Assembly (NCBI GenBank): GCA_026008535.1
Contig: BRKX01000001.1
Coordinates: 37,661,817-37,725,816 of the forward strand
Source: Perilla frutescens
Lineage: Eukaryota > Streptophyta > Magnoliopsida > Lamiales > Lamiaceae
DNA: 64,000 nt
Direction: 5' to 3'
Shown: piece after piece, positions 23,014-35,245 of the stretch
Numbering within the stretch: the first letter of the stretch is position 1
How the letters are laid out: each line of letters begins with the position of its first letter
Notes under the pieces: model-generated
Database searches by the model: none
The model's input: the letters and a program-made list of their open reading frames with translations, nothing else
Told to the model about the DNA's origin: nothing
Made by a program: the position numbers and the translations under genes

Positions 23014-24489
23014 GAGTTTCTATTTGCACCACAATTTTTACTCTTTGCACCATATCTACTCATTGCACTACAATTTTTACTCTTTACACCACCAATATTG
23101 ACAATAATTCCCTCCCATCTAAAATATGTTTTTAACATAAAAAAAACTTAAAAACAGAAAAATTAAAAACATAAAATAACTTTAAAAAAGAATTTTCAAC
23201 CGCCGTAAATTTTTTTCCTTCAAACCCGTCATCCTTGTTTGATTTCGATCTGAAGGAATTTGTTCGACACTGCAAGACGATTTTGTTCCAAGCCTGACAA
23301 CTTCGACATAAGATTCATGGAACGATTTGGTGAGTTATCCGTTCAATTTTGTATCTTTTATTTCGTTACGTTTTATAAAAAAAAAATAGTTGGGGATTGT
23401 TTAAATCTAGTTTTCCAATAGTTTAAGATGCTATGATATGTTAGTAGAATGCTTGGATGCTAGTTTAAGTTGATTGTGCGCAAAAAAAAAAAAGAGGTTT
23501 TGAGCGAGTTGTTGGTTTGATTTTTTTCCCGTTTCGCGGTTCGTTCGGACTGTATAATTCGAACGTGTATGTTATGTTCAAAGTCCAAAATTCGAACAAC
23601 ACTTGGGGAAAGGAAAATTTTTCTAAGTGTTCGAACTTAAGAATTCAAACATAAGCATTATGTTCGAACTCTAGAGTTCGAACAAAATCAAATGCTTAGA
23701 CTATGGCACAGAGAAATGTTCTCTGGTGGAGCATATTTCTTTTTCCTTTCTAGTAATCTACCCCCACATTCTACTAAGATACCTGCTCCAACTACCTTTT
23801 CTTATAAAGCTTTTTGCCTCATTATTTATCTATATAAACTATGAATTAATAGTGACATTTAATTTGTTATCCTTGATCCCTTTTCTTTTCCTGTAATAGC
23901 ATTGTTATATAGTTGTTATTTTTAGCATCTGGAGTTTTGGGTCCGAGTCATGCTTCAAATTCTTGTTCCAGGCTGAAGTATTTTTATCAATCTTCCTCAC
24001 AATGATGATCATTTTTTCATAACAGATCCAAAGCTTCCGAGCTTATTGAAAATGCTGATCTGGGCACAAAACCAGCTTCTTGAAAATGCTTCTTACCCTC
24101 GAACTACGACACTCAAGGATCCTTCTGTTTGACAGCTGAACCAAATGATTGGAGTGTCGTACTTGGAAATTCAGAGGCAATTTCTGCGATAAATTGTGAT
24201 GATTGTACTTGTGTGATAGACTGTTGTCTCTGAAACTATTTGTATGTGAAATCAAATATTATTTCATTTTATTCTGAAAAGATTATTAAAATCCATCATG
24301 CTCACACAGCAAAATGAGAGAAATCTAATTTTGTATTTGATTGAGTGGCACTTTCCTTTTTTTAGTTCGAACATGAGAGCTTGCTTTTATTAGGTTTGTG
24401 TTTAGCAAAACATACTACAAATGTATACTGCAAAAGGTAGCTTTTTAAATCTTATCTTGAGAGAATTAAAGTTAATGTTCAAAATAAAA

Positions 24490-24882
24490 GGGGTATTATC
24501 ATATTTTAGCCCGACCTTTCAAGTAATTCACAAAAATGTCCTGAACTTTTATAAATAACAATTTAATACCTGACCTTTTGAATTTATAACAAATCTAACC
24601 TAGAATTAATTTTCGGGCTTTTAATCCCCAACGTATATCTTTTTACATACGGTCTGGAGTAAAATATAATTTTATTTGATCAATTGGCGTGACACAAGTA
24701 TTTTCCACGTCAATAAAAAAATTCAAAAAAATGATATACGATGACAACTAAAAGCTCAAAAATTAATTTCAGGCTAGATTTGCTGTATATTAAAAAGGTT
24801 AGGTATTAAATTATTATTTACAAAAGTTCAGGACATTTTTGTGAATTACTTAAAAAGTCAGGCTAAAATATGATAATACCCC
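24490..24882. mobile_element. Mutator-like MITE, 393 bp
   Basis: The terminal inverted repeats start GGGGTATTATCATATTTTAG and stay paired for over 100 bases. A perfect nine-base target duplication AAAATAAAA flanks the element (24481-24489 and 24883-24891). A nine-base duplication is the Mutator-like signature. It encodes no protein. Confidence 0.9.
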
Positions 24883-25315
24883 AAAATAAAATGAGCAGAT
24901 TTGCTTTTTCCGAGTGTAAAGCTGCACCCTTGCTCTTATTCTTTGAGAATATCATCTTAAATTTCTCTGCAAACTTGAAACCAATCACATTTATATTTTT
25001 CAATACAATTTCTTATAAATATTAACTGATTTATGATAAATCACATCATCAACGCTCATCTTTGAAAAATCTCACCCCAAAACATTTATAAAAATAAAAA
25101 ACCAAACATAACCAAATTTCTCATGGTTCTAGTGGGGCAAAATCAAAGATCGAATACTAGATATATAGATTCATAATAGTAATCTTTTTTTTTTTTTGTA
25201 AGTCCTTCAACATTGTTCTACCTTTTCAAGTAGTTGGACTCACTCCACAGTCCACCCACACAACAAAAATCAAAATTGTAATTTCTGGGAAATCTCCAAA
25301 TTTTTCTAGGGGAGA

Positions 25316-25339
25316 ATCTCTCTCTCTCTCTCTCTCTCT
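25316..25339. repeat. CT dinucleotide microsatellite
   Basis: Twelve TC units in a row. Confidence 0.95.
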
Positions 25340-26250
25340 TCCAAATTTCTTGGTGACAACCATCAACAAAGTTGAGGGCATAACTGTGAGGATCGTGCTG
25401 AAACTTGAATTGCTGTTTGCTTCCTTTCCTCATTGCCTTCTTTATCACTCCTTTCATTCTCCCCAGTAATCTTCTGCACTCGTTCCTGCCATTGCTCTGC
25501 ACCCACCCAAATCGTTCTATCAATGCCATCAAGAGAAAAGAATATAAAAAAAAAAAGATTTAATTTTTATATCTTTTTTTGTGAAGTGCTGTTCGACTTC
25601 ACAAGTTTGAACATTGCATCAATGTTCGACTTCCAAAGTTCGAACATCACTCGTGTGTTCGGCCTTCATTGTTCGAACGCATTGAAGCATGTTCAAACTG
25701 TAAGTCTCGAACAAAACGTGCAAACAGGTCTAAGAAATCTACGAAAACTTGTAATTCAATCGATACAAACTATTCAAAATGACTTACATTGCTATGTTCT
25801 TCTTCATTTTCATCGTGCGTTGTATCTCTTTTCATTTTTGCCACCACAATTGCACAACTAGAAACTAGGTTCTTGAGTTCAAATTGTATTCAAATAATGC
25901 TAACTTTTTTTTTTTGGATCTTGTTATTTTTTATTTTAATAGGTTTAATAATATATTTTCTATTGTTTTAATTTTAATTTTTATTTTAATTTTATTTTGT
26001 GGTTCAAGGAGTAATTATTGTAGTGCATACAAATAATAAAAGGATAAATAAGTCATTTCGTATTTATTTCATTTTTCATTTAATTTTTTAATAGTGCAAA
26101 GAGTAAATTAAGTGGTGCATTTAGAAACTAACTCTTGAAACTTGAATTCGGAATTACAACTAAACTGGGACCATTTTAATTAACTAGTATTTAGTTCGGT
26201 CCCTTTTAAATTAACTCAAATTATAAATTTCATAGGACCATTTTAATTAA

Positions 26251-27820
26251 CTAGTATCTAGTTTTTTTCTTCTCATATATCTACACAAACTCAAATAATT
26301 TTTTTAAAAATGTAATTATATATTAAAAAAATTAAAATAGAGGCCCCCAAAATTTGGGGGACCCACGGGCATAGTCCATGTTGGCCATCCATCAGGGTAA
26401 GGCCTGCTTGCCACATGGGATTTCCGGTTCTGAAAAATCCATTGTGTGATACATCTGCAATTAGTTTAAAAATTGGGTATCTTCTTGTCAATAATTTTTT
26501 ATTTGGAGTACTTTATATATTAATATTATGAAGCGTTAGAAAATATTAAAAAAATATATATATATACTCACACCTCATTCTTCTTCTTCTTGTGATGAAA
26601 CCATCCAAGAAGTCCTTACTCACGCACTAGAACTTCTGTTACATTATGATATTTTCTATGCCAAATCTTCATTTTTTAAAATTTTAATTTATTATAATTT
26701 GATTTAATTTAAATTTTTTTACTTAGGGTTCATCTTTCCTCAAATATGGTATGTTAAAAAATAAAAAATAATAACTATGACTCACGAAATATAATACGAT
26801 TGAGCACAGGGATCTTATCCTGACACCAACTAGGCGTGTTTGAATCATCTGTAGTGCTCAAACACACATCATGTCTGATATTCTTCAAAGTCCACGTTTA
26901 AAAGAAATTCCAATTTTTATTAAATAGATGTATATATTTAATAAAAGAAATTAATTTCAAATCAACAATTCATTTATGTTTAAAAGAAATTCCAAATTTT
27001 ATTAAATAGATGTATCTAGGGAGAATTCAATATAACTAGTATCTAGTTTTTTTCTTCTCATATATCTACACAAACTCAAATAATTTTTTTAAAAATGTAA
27101 TTATATATTAAAAAAATTAAAATAGAGGCCCCCAAAATTTGGGGGACCCACGGGCATAGTCCATGTTGGCCATCCATCAGGGTAAGGCCTGCTTGCCACA
27201 TGGGATTTCCGGTTCTGAAAAATCCATTGTGTGATACATCTGCAATTAGTTTAAAAATTGGGTATCTTCTTGTCAATAATTTTTTATTTGGAGTACTTTA
27301 TATATTAATATTATGAAGCGTTAGAAAATATTAAAAAAATATATATATATACTCACACCTCATTCTTCTTCTTCTTGTGATGAAACCATCCAAGAAGTCC
27401 TTACTCACGCACTAGAACTTCTGTTACATTATGATATTTTCTATGCCAAATCTTCATTTTTTAAAATTTTAATTTATTATAATTTGATTTAATTTAAATT
27501 TTTTTACTTAGGGTTCATCTTTCCTCAAATATGGTATGTTAAAAAATAAAAAATAATAACTATGACTCACGAAATATAATACGATTGAGCACAGGGATCT
27601 TATCCTGACACCAACTAGGCGTGTTTGAATCATCTGTAGTGCTCAAACACACATCATGTCTGATATTCTTCAAAGTCCACGTTTAAAAGAAATTCCAATT
27701 TTTATTAAATAGATGTATATATTTAATAAAAGAAATTAATTTCAAATCAACAATTCATTTATGTTTAAAAGAAATTCCAAATTTTATTAAATAGATGTAT
27801 CTAGGGAGAATTCAATATAA
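26251..27820. repeat. 785-bp direct tandem duplication
   Basis: Copy 1 (26251-27035) and copy 2 (27036-27820) show no difference in my line-by-line reading, and both end TTCAATATAA. Each copy also contains an internal direct repeat of about 37 bases near its end (AAAAGAAATTCCAA and following). A 66-codon open frame is present identically in both copies, but it resembles no known protein and I do not call it a gene. Confidence 0.93.
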
Positions 27821-28257
27821 AGCGACTATTCTCTAAATGCGCAGCACAAGTCATATTATTTCACAATTCAGTTCAATAGTGCGTAGTATAGCCGCAATTC
27901 TAATCAATCTTCTTTATTAGTTTATTTATTTTCTTATTAAATTCAATAGTGAACCACTAATTAATATTTAGTGCAGTAATAATGCGAATTAATTTTAGTT
28001 GATTTAGTTTCTCTTCCATCAGTTCTAACTAGATGGATTATTTGTGGTGCTGCGTTTTAATCAATTATGTGTGATATGCAAAAGAAAATGAATTAACTAA
28101 AAAAAAAGATTGAATTACAGATTTACTAAAAAAGCTAGTGTTGCATTATTGTATTTAAGAAGAAAATAAATAAACGAAAAAAAAAAGATTGAGAACAATT
28201 GCGGCTCAATTAATGATTTCATTTGGAATTAATTTTTCCTGAAACGTCATGAACAGG
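27821..28257. other. AT-rich intergenic DNA
   Basis: No gene or clear repeat is seen. Confidence 0.5.
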
Positions 28258-28640
28258 GGATCAAATCCTCTAGTCCACTTTTCATGTCCCACTATTGTGT
28301 TCCACTATAAAATTTAATATTTTAAAAATATTTATTAGAAAAATAAATTTTATTATAGTATTACAAATCATAATCAACATTTATTGCTAAAAATTAAAAA
28401 TTATATACCCTACTTTTGGAATAATCAACAATATTAATCAATTATATTAACTAAAAAATAAGAAATAAATATTAAAAAATAAATATAAACCCTAATTGGG
28501 GGGAATAAATCCTAAATAATAATTATAAAATTAAACTAAGACATAACAAATTGAAATTGAAGAAAAAAATTGATGAAATCGAATAAAAATCAAAATGGGA
28601 CACCAAACGGAATAGAGAAAAATGGGATAGAGGATTTTAT
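28258..28640. mobile_element. MITE, diverged member of the GATCCTCTAGTCC family
   Basis: The left end reads ATCCTCTAGTCC and the right end is its approximate inverse (GGGATAGAGGAT). The interior aligns with the copy at 28815-29200, sharing TTATATACCCTA, TTTGGAATAATCAA and AAACCCTAATTGG, in the same orientation. Confidence 0.7.
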
Positions 28641-28652
28641 TTAGTGTAAAAT

Positions 28653-28763
28653 TCTTGTATTTCAATAATTGTATTTATGACATGTCTATTCTTCTATTCC
28701 AATCATTTTATTTATAACATGTCTAAATACAAATGTCATAAATACATTGATTGAAATACAAGA
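28653..28763. mobile_element. Small palindromic MITE-like element, about 110 bp
   Basis: CTTGTATTTCAAT on the left pairs with ATTGAAATACAAG on the right, and the pairing continues through TTATGACAT/ATGTCATAA. It lies between two copies of the other MITE family. The target duplication is unclear. Confidence 0.55.
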
Positions 28764-28814
28764 TAAAATCCCCCGCCAAAACACCGCTACTATACCCCAA
28801 CTGTTCATGGAATA

Positions 28815-29200
28815 GAGATCCTCTAGTCCCACTTGTGTGTGCCAACTGTGTGCCACCATTAAAATTATATATTGTTAATAATGTTTTTTATAAAAATAAA
28901 ATTTGTTTTATCATAACTAATAATAATTAATATTTATTGTAAAAAAATTAAAATTTTAAAAATTATATACCCTAAGTTTGGAATAATCAACCCCAAAAAT
29001 CAATTATATTAACTAAAATTTTAAAATTAAGTATTAAAAAATAATTATAAACCCTAATTGGATGGAATAAACCCTAAATAATAATGTAAAATTATACTAA
29101 ATCAAAAGAAATTAAAATTGAAGAAAAAAATAAAAGAAAAAGTAATAATTTTGAGGTGTGGCACACGGTTGGCACACACAAGTTGGGACTAGAGGATCTC
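28815..29200. mobile_element. MITE, GATCCTCTAGTCC family, 386 bp
   Basis: The terminal inverted repeats begin GAGATCCTCTAGTCCCA and extend about 40 bases through GTGTGTGCCAAC and GTGTGCCAC, with the mirror image at 29155-29200. The interior is AT-rich and non-coding. Confidence 0.85.
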
Positions 29201-29223
29201 AAATGAATATGAGTGGAGGAGTA

Positions 29224-29270
29224 GAGATCCTCTAGTCCCACTTGTGTGTGCCAACCGTGTGCCACCATTA
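29224..29270. mobile_element. Terminal fragment of the same MITE family
   Basis: About 47 bases match the left end of the 386-bp copy almost exactly, then similarity stops. A fourth, diverged end occurs at 32840-32888. Confidence 0.75.
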
Positions 29271-31867
29271 AATATTGAAAGTTATATACGTGATTATATA
29301 ATTTACATACAAAGGAGTTATATGTGTGTGTGTATGTAAGATGCTTTCATAATCCATTCATACATAATAAGCACATACATATATTTCGGACGTTTTATTA
29401 ATTTTGAATCCGAAAGATAGATTAACTATTATTTCGAGATCTAAAAAATGAAAATTATTAATTTAGAACATGAATGATTCGAACAATAAATCTAATACCT
29501 AAACGTTCACTTATTTTGATTTTCATTTTTAATAAGTTTTGATTAAAAAATTATTAAATTCAATAGATAATTCATGGAGGAATTTTTATTGAATGTAGTA
29601 TAAAAATAAAAATAAAAATAAAATTTTTTGAGATCTTAAATTTATAATTTCAATTATTCAGACCATAAATTTGATAGTTTTTCATCTTTCGGATTGATCA
29701 ATACAAAATCAATCGGATTGATCAATACAAAATCAAACATAAAGTAATTTGTAAAACTTAGATTATTTAATTTAGTAAAAAGTAATGCTCAAATTCTTGA
29801 CCTATATGTCTTTATCATTAGATTTTTTGTTTGAATTCTTTATCTTGAACAGAAAAAATATTTATTTGAGGACACTCAGTTTATAGTCCAACAAGTAAGT
29901 TTTATTTGGGGACCTAGCGTACACTATTGTTAATGAAATAAAATTAAATAAATATTAAAAAGGTTTTCAGTAACTCTCTAAAAAAATTGAAGCAATCACA
30001 TATTTGAGATGGGGGTAATCTCATGTCACGTTCACCATATTTGGGTATGGATTTTGATTTGATCCATAAATTATGAATTAAATACAAAGTGAATTCAAAT
30101 ACAGTTTGACACAGTAGTATCATATATAAATTTTTAGAAAGAAGATTCAAATATAATTACACACAGTTTTTCATATTTTTTGCTTTTAAATTAACGTCCA
30201 AATTAATCGTACGCCAAACTTAACAGCTAAGAAACATGTTTCAGTTCTGACATTTGCTTGAGGAATATTCCATTTGTACATTTCAAATTTGTCACTACTC
30301 TACTCTTTTAAAAAATAAAACTAAATCATAAAACTATAGCAAACAAATCTAAAATACCCACTTATGTTATCACAAAACTTACATTACCTATTTTACTATG
30401 TACATTCAAGATATGAGTCATAACTTTTTTAGAAATATATCGACTACAGCGTCATCACGGGCACGATCCCAATTTCAAACGCGAGCCTGACCGAGATACC
30501 TTTCACAGGTTTGATCCCAAACATGATATAATTTCAGCATGAAAGATCCAATATGATGAGCGTTTTCAATAAAAGTGAGTATTTTTAACCACTAAATCAA
30601 TTGGAAGTTAGATATGCATTATTGTTTTGCTAGCTCGTCTTCCTCTTTAGTCCTTCCTTATTTGTTCGTAAGAAGACTTTATCACGAAGAAATTTTATTT
30701 GCGCTTCTCATCATTTGATATCGATAAACTTTAATTTACTCTTATCAACTAAAAATAAAATGAAATGATTTTTATACACAGATCGATTTGTATTTTTCTT
30801 TTTCTTTAATTTGCATCAAGGTGAGGAGAGATGCAAAAGGGGGGAAAAAAGAGAGAGTGAAAACTAATATCATGATGGCATACCATCATCCCAAAGAGGA
30901 TAGAAACAAGAAAAGATGAATTATCAATTTCCCAATGCAGCTTTTATTGACTGCACTGTGAAACATGATTATATTTGCCCCTTTTGAATATAAACATATA
31001 TATGGTGAAATTAAAGATAAATAGCACCAAATAGTGAATCACATGCCTTTCAAATTAAATCTAGCTACATTCATATATTCACATATCTAGCTATATATAG
31101 TTCAAATTTTAAAATTATAATTTGTGCTCGTGATCTTTCATGAGCACCTTTACAGTCAATATAAGAGTAGAGTTTACTCACCGAGCATCTCAAATTCCAA
31201 CGGCAGATTACCCTCGTCACTAAATAAAAAATAATTAAAAATTATTCAATGACCCATACAATTCATGATTTGAGCGCTGAAATCTATTCCCCACAAAATC
31301 ATTTGTTTGCTCAAATTTGAGCACTAAATATGATTCGAAGAAATGCTCTAGAGAGAGGAGGGAGTGGGAGAGTGATTGGACTGTCGTATATTATTTATAC
31401 ATTTAATGATAACATATTGCAACCTATTATTTTTTATCCTATTAATTATTTTTTTATTCAATAATTTTTTTATCTTCTTTTGAACCTATTTATTTATTGA
31501 TAGTGAAAAAATAAAGGTAGAAAATGTTTTAATTTAACCAATTCATGATTTATTATGATCAATCATTTTGTGTGTGAGATGCGTTTGAAGAATAGTGGAT
31601 TAGGTGAATAGGGCAGGTTCAATCACTAAAACCACCAAGTTTTATTGATTATTATAGTATAAAGACATAATTACAAAGTAAAGAGTCAATTATATGCACT
31701 AATTATATATACTAGGATCATACATAGGTCAATATAATGTCGTTGGATTATCCCGATAAATGGCTATAATTAAAGTGAAATCTAGGCATTAAATCTCGCA
31801 TGATTGTAGAGTAAGAAAAATTTGAAAATCAATTTAATTACTGTTAAAACGCAGCAAATCAACACAT
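29271..31867. other. AT-rich intergenic DNA, no gene seen
   Basis: About 2.6 kb with only short frames that lack recognisable domains. A slightly GC-richer stretch at 30440-30540 stands out but matches nothing I know. Confidence 0.55.
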
Positions 31868-31876
31868 TAAAAATAA

Positions 31877-32195
31877 GGGTTAATTACCTCTAAAGTAATA
31901 ATTTTTACCCGATTTTTTATTTTAAACATCAATTTTTAATTTTATAATTTTAACATAAATTGATATTTTTTTAAATTTGACATCTTATTTATGTAGAAAT
32001 CATGTGTGCGTAACTTAATTCATTTGATACTGTGACATCCGATGTCTAATTCGGTTGTCACGTCAATTTAGTTCAATCGGAAATATCATAAATGTCTAAT
32101 TTACAAAAGTTTCAATTTATGTTAAAATTACAGAAATTAAAAAGCAATATTTAAAAAAAACCAAGTAAAAACATGATTTTAGATGTAATTAACCC
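31877..32195. mobile_element. Mutator-like MITE, 319 bp
   Basis: The inverted ends start GGGTTAATTAC and pair over about 100 bases, including AATTTTAACATAAATTGA. Flanks TAAAAATAA and TAAAAACAA form a nine-base target duplication with one mismatch. It is non-coding. Confidence 0.82.
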
Positions 32196-32204
32196 TAAAA
32201 ACAA

Positions 32205-34067
32205 TAGTATGTACATATATATATATATTGTTTTAGAATACATGTACATATAATTATATGTATGTAAAGATCGCGTCCAACAACATAAAGGATAAATCAG
32301 CTAAATTAATACTACAATTTCTTCGATTAATATTTAGCAACATACTATGTAGCTAGGGTTCAATTTAAATAACTAGTGTTATATAATGTAATAAGGCTAA
32401 TTAATTGATTCGTTATTTGAAAAATAACATTGATATTAGGACTTGGAAAATGATGTGTGTTTGAAAATCTCTAACAAGTTAAAGTTAGATTTGTATCGAG
32501 GTATGGAAATCTGTATGTGAAAAGTTTGATGCTAATGATTTGAAATGTAGACTATATAGTCCTTCACTTTTCCTTTTTTCTTTTTTTTTCCTACTTTTAA
32601 CTTTTTCTTGATTGTAATATTTGGGAAGAAAGAGACTTTAGATCACTTGATATCGAATCTATGTTTGATAATACATGTACCTCGAGTTTTTTTTAATGCG
32701 TAAATGTGAATTTTATACATGTATTCATAATGAGAAATATATTCATAATGAGAAATATATTTGAATGGTCTGTGGAGAACTGCTTTCTTAATGGAAATAT
32801 ATTGAAAAAAAAGTAATTCAATCATTTGATATTGCACATGAGATCCTCTAGTTCCAATTTCCAAGTTGTGTGTGTTAATAACTGTGTATCAAATATAAAA
32901 AAAAAATTCATTTTTTTCTCAATTTTAATTTCTTTTAGTTTAGTATTGTTGATAATGATGTTCCAAATGAAGTTATCACTTCGTTTGATAACATCGAAGT
33001 CAATGTTCTGCATCACGTATTCCATTATTCTCGTAACACAGAGTTCAACTCTCTGGGAGCTAATTTTATCTTTTCCTTATTTTTATGATTAATTTATTTT
33101 AAATATTTAATCTGATTATTTTAAAGTGATTTTTATCACTTATTTATTTCCACGTTTTTAGGATCCATTAATAGATTAAATCTATTCAAAATAGTGGATT
33201 AAAATCTGACCTTGATTTAGTCGAAGTTGGTTCTGATTTTCTAGGAAACGTGATGTTGTCATTCTTATTGGAAATTAAACCGATCCGACATCACAAATTT
33301 ATTTTGGGTTATGATTGTTTGAGTTTTTGTCTATGCATCTAATATATTGAAATGTGTAATTAATTCGAATTTGTGGGCGAGATTCGACAAATTTTTTTTA
33401 AAAAAGGATTTTATATTCTTGCTTCACGAACACGAGTGCTTGAGTGAATAGTAAATAGTGTAGTGCACTATTCATTCATGTAGTCTAAGGGAATGTATTA
33501 TTACACAGTTTTTGTGCAAACATAAACATAGGATACCAAATATCAATTTTCAGTCAAAAGGAACGTATCATATTACACATTTTTTAATCATAATGGAACT
33601 CGTAGTCACTATCAGAATTGAAAGTGCATTTTGAGAAAAACTTACTCATGTACAATAGACACTAAGGAGGTAATTTGAAAAAAATGGATATAAGAGCAAG
33701 ATAAAATCTATAAGGTGTCAGTGAAATTCAAATTTAAGATCTTTTGGCATCCATTTACCCCATTCAACTGGTGGACCATTTATTTGAAATATATATGTAC
33801 ATATATTTATTATAGTACAAATGGTTCTCTTCTTTTTAAATCATGATGCAAAATTTATTACACATCATATTTTAAGTTACACTCCTTTCAATTATTCAGA
33901 GCATGAGTTACAAGTTTGGAACAATAATGAAAACAAAATGAATGGAGCTTTTAAGGTGATCTTATCGAGGAATTGTTATGTCATATATATGCCCCACAAA
34001 TATCTCATTCCATTATATTAAATTCATTTTTTTTCTTTTAATTTATAGGTTTATCACGATTGTTTCT
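32205..34067. other. AT-rich intergenic DNA with a MITE end
   Basis: A diverged copy of the GATCCTCTAGTCC MITE end lies at 32840-32888. Short overlapping frames on both strands near 32640-33090 have no recognisable domain, so I call no gene. Confidence 0.5.
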
Positions 34068-34498
34068 TTTGTTTATTCTTTTTTATGACCGTAACAAATC
34101 AATGTTGAGTCATTAATAATTTGCGCGTTTGTTTTGAGTAAACCCTACTTCTAAATATTGAGTAATCTATAAATAGGACAAGAATGACAAATATATAGCA
34201 TAGCAAGCCTAGTCCAATGAGCATATACTCGATTGAACTCCTCCATTCACACACTCAATCGACCATTGGGTCACCTTCCAGAGATATTTATTTTATTATA
34301 TATGTATATATGTATGTGGGTGTGTGGTTGTAAGCTACTGTTGTTTCCTTGTAATAAGTCATAATTGATTAATTTAATTGTGATTAAAAAATATCATCTG
34401 TTTGAAATATACTACTACTGATAGAATTGAACTTGCCTCGCCTAGGTAGTTTACAAACCTTGTGTTGGTTTCAGACTATTTGATGCAGATAGAAGACA
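34068..34498. repeat. Host flank segment, later copied twice downstream
   Basis: This 431-bp segment, from TTTGTTTATTC to the target site AGACA, lies left of the copia element. It recurs almost unchanged at 40996-41426 and 41935-42365, between LTR copies. It carries no gene, and its presence inside the array marks the array as a rearrangement product. Confidence 0.92.
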
Positions 34499-34965
34499 TG
34501 TTGGAATATTTTTATGTGGACTTATATATATTAATTAAATGTGTATAGCTGTCTTAAAGTAATCCAATTAAAGTGATCTAATAAGATTATAACTATGGAT
34601 TAAAGGGTATTATAATATTGTCATGGAATTTAATTGTGTAGATACCATTAATAGATTTGTAATTTGTTGAGGGACCGAATTGCAAATCCCAGATAACTTA
34701 TTATTATAAGTTAGGGTTATGGTCCCTAAACGACTGTAAACAGAAAAATAGAATCTGTATTCCTTCTACAGAATTCTCTACAGCAAACCCTAAGGTGCCG
34801 ATCGTTTGGAAGATCCATACCACATCAAGAATTCAAGATTCAATAACTATGGATTCAGGTACGCTTCCGCTATAATACTGTATCTTGGTTTATCATCATA
34901 GAGTTCATGGATTTAGGGTGTGAATCTGGATTATTGCATGCCCAATGTGATTTAATTTTCTAATA
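34499..34965 (+). repeat. 5' LTR of copia element, 467 bp
   Basis: It starts TGTTGGAATA and ends TTTCTAATA. The left target site is AGACA. The 3' end is set by agreement with the last LTR and its target duplication. Confidence 0.93.
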
Positions 34966-34967
34966 AG

Positions 34968-34980
34968 TGGTATCAGAGCC
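34968..34980 (+). other. Primer binding site (initiator tRNA-Met type)
   Basis: TGGTATCAGAGCC lies two bases after the 5' LTR. It is the usual plant copia site complementary to the 3' end of initiator tRNA-Met. Copies also lie at 40957-40969 and 41896-41908, after the second and third LTRs. Confidence 0.92.
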
Positions 34981-35208
34981 ATTCTATGTATGATTCTCTG
35001 AGATCTATGAATAAAGATTGATAAATCTTGAATTTTGGATTTATGGTGAATCTCGATTTTGACGGAATAAAGATGCGAGAATTGTGAATTTGCTTAGTAA
35101 TCGGGACATTCAGATGCGTGTATTCATTCATTGGATTTAGAATTGCATAAGTGTTTTCGCGCGTTTCAAGAATTATCATGATATTTGACTTCTTGGTTGA
35201 TAGTTGGT

Positions 35209-35245
<37 letters not shown>

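Larger units (their letters stand above)
23014..26134. mobile_element. Large non-coding terminal-inverted-repeat element
   Basis: The left end (23014-23053, GTTTCTATTTGCACCAC then TTTACTCTTTGCAC) matches the reverse complement of 26091-26134 over about 40 bases. Inside each end lies a cluster of TTCGAAC/GTTCGAA motifs (23557-23690 and 25580-25725), a symmetrical subterminal arrangement typical of transposase-binding arrays. I see no transposase and no convincing target duplication. A 393-bp MITE is nested at 24490-24882. Superfamily unknown. Confidence 0.6.

Noticed and set aside
23557..25725. TTCGAAC repeats considered as a CRISPR-like or satellite array
   Set aside because: Spacing is irregular, motifs are short and in two mirrored clusters, and the genome is eukaryotic; subterminal transposon motifs fit better.
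26291..27276. Identical 66-codon minus-strand frames in both copies of the tandem duplication
   Set aside because: They resemble no known protein, and identity is explained by the duplication, not by selection.
32640..33092. Overlapping 67-88 codon frames on both strands
   Set aside because: Short AT-rich frames without domains; they overlap a MITE end.
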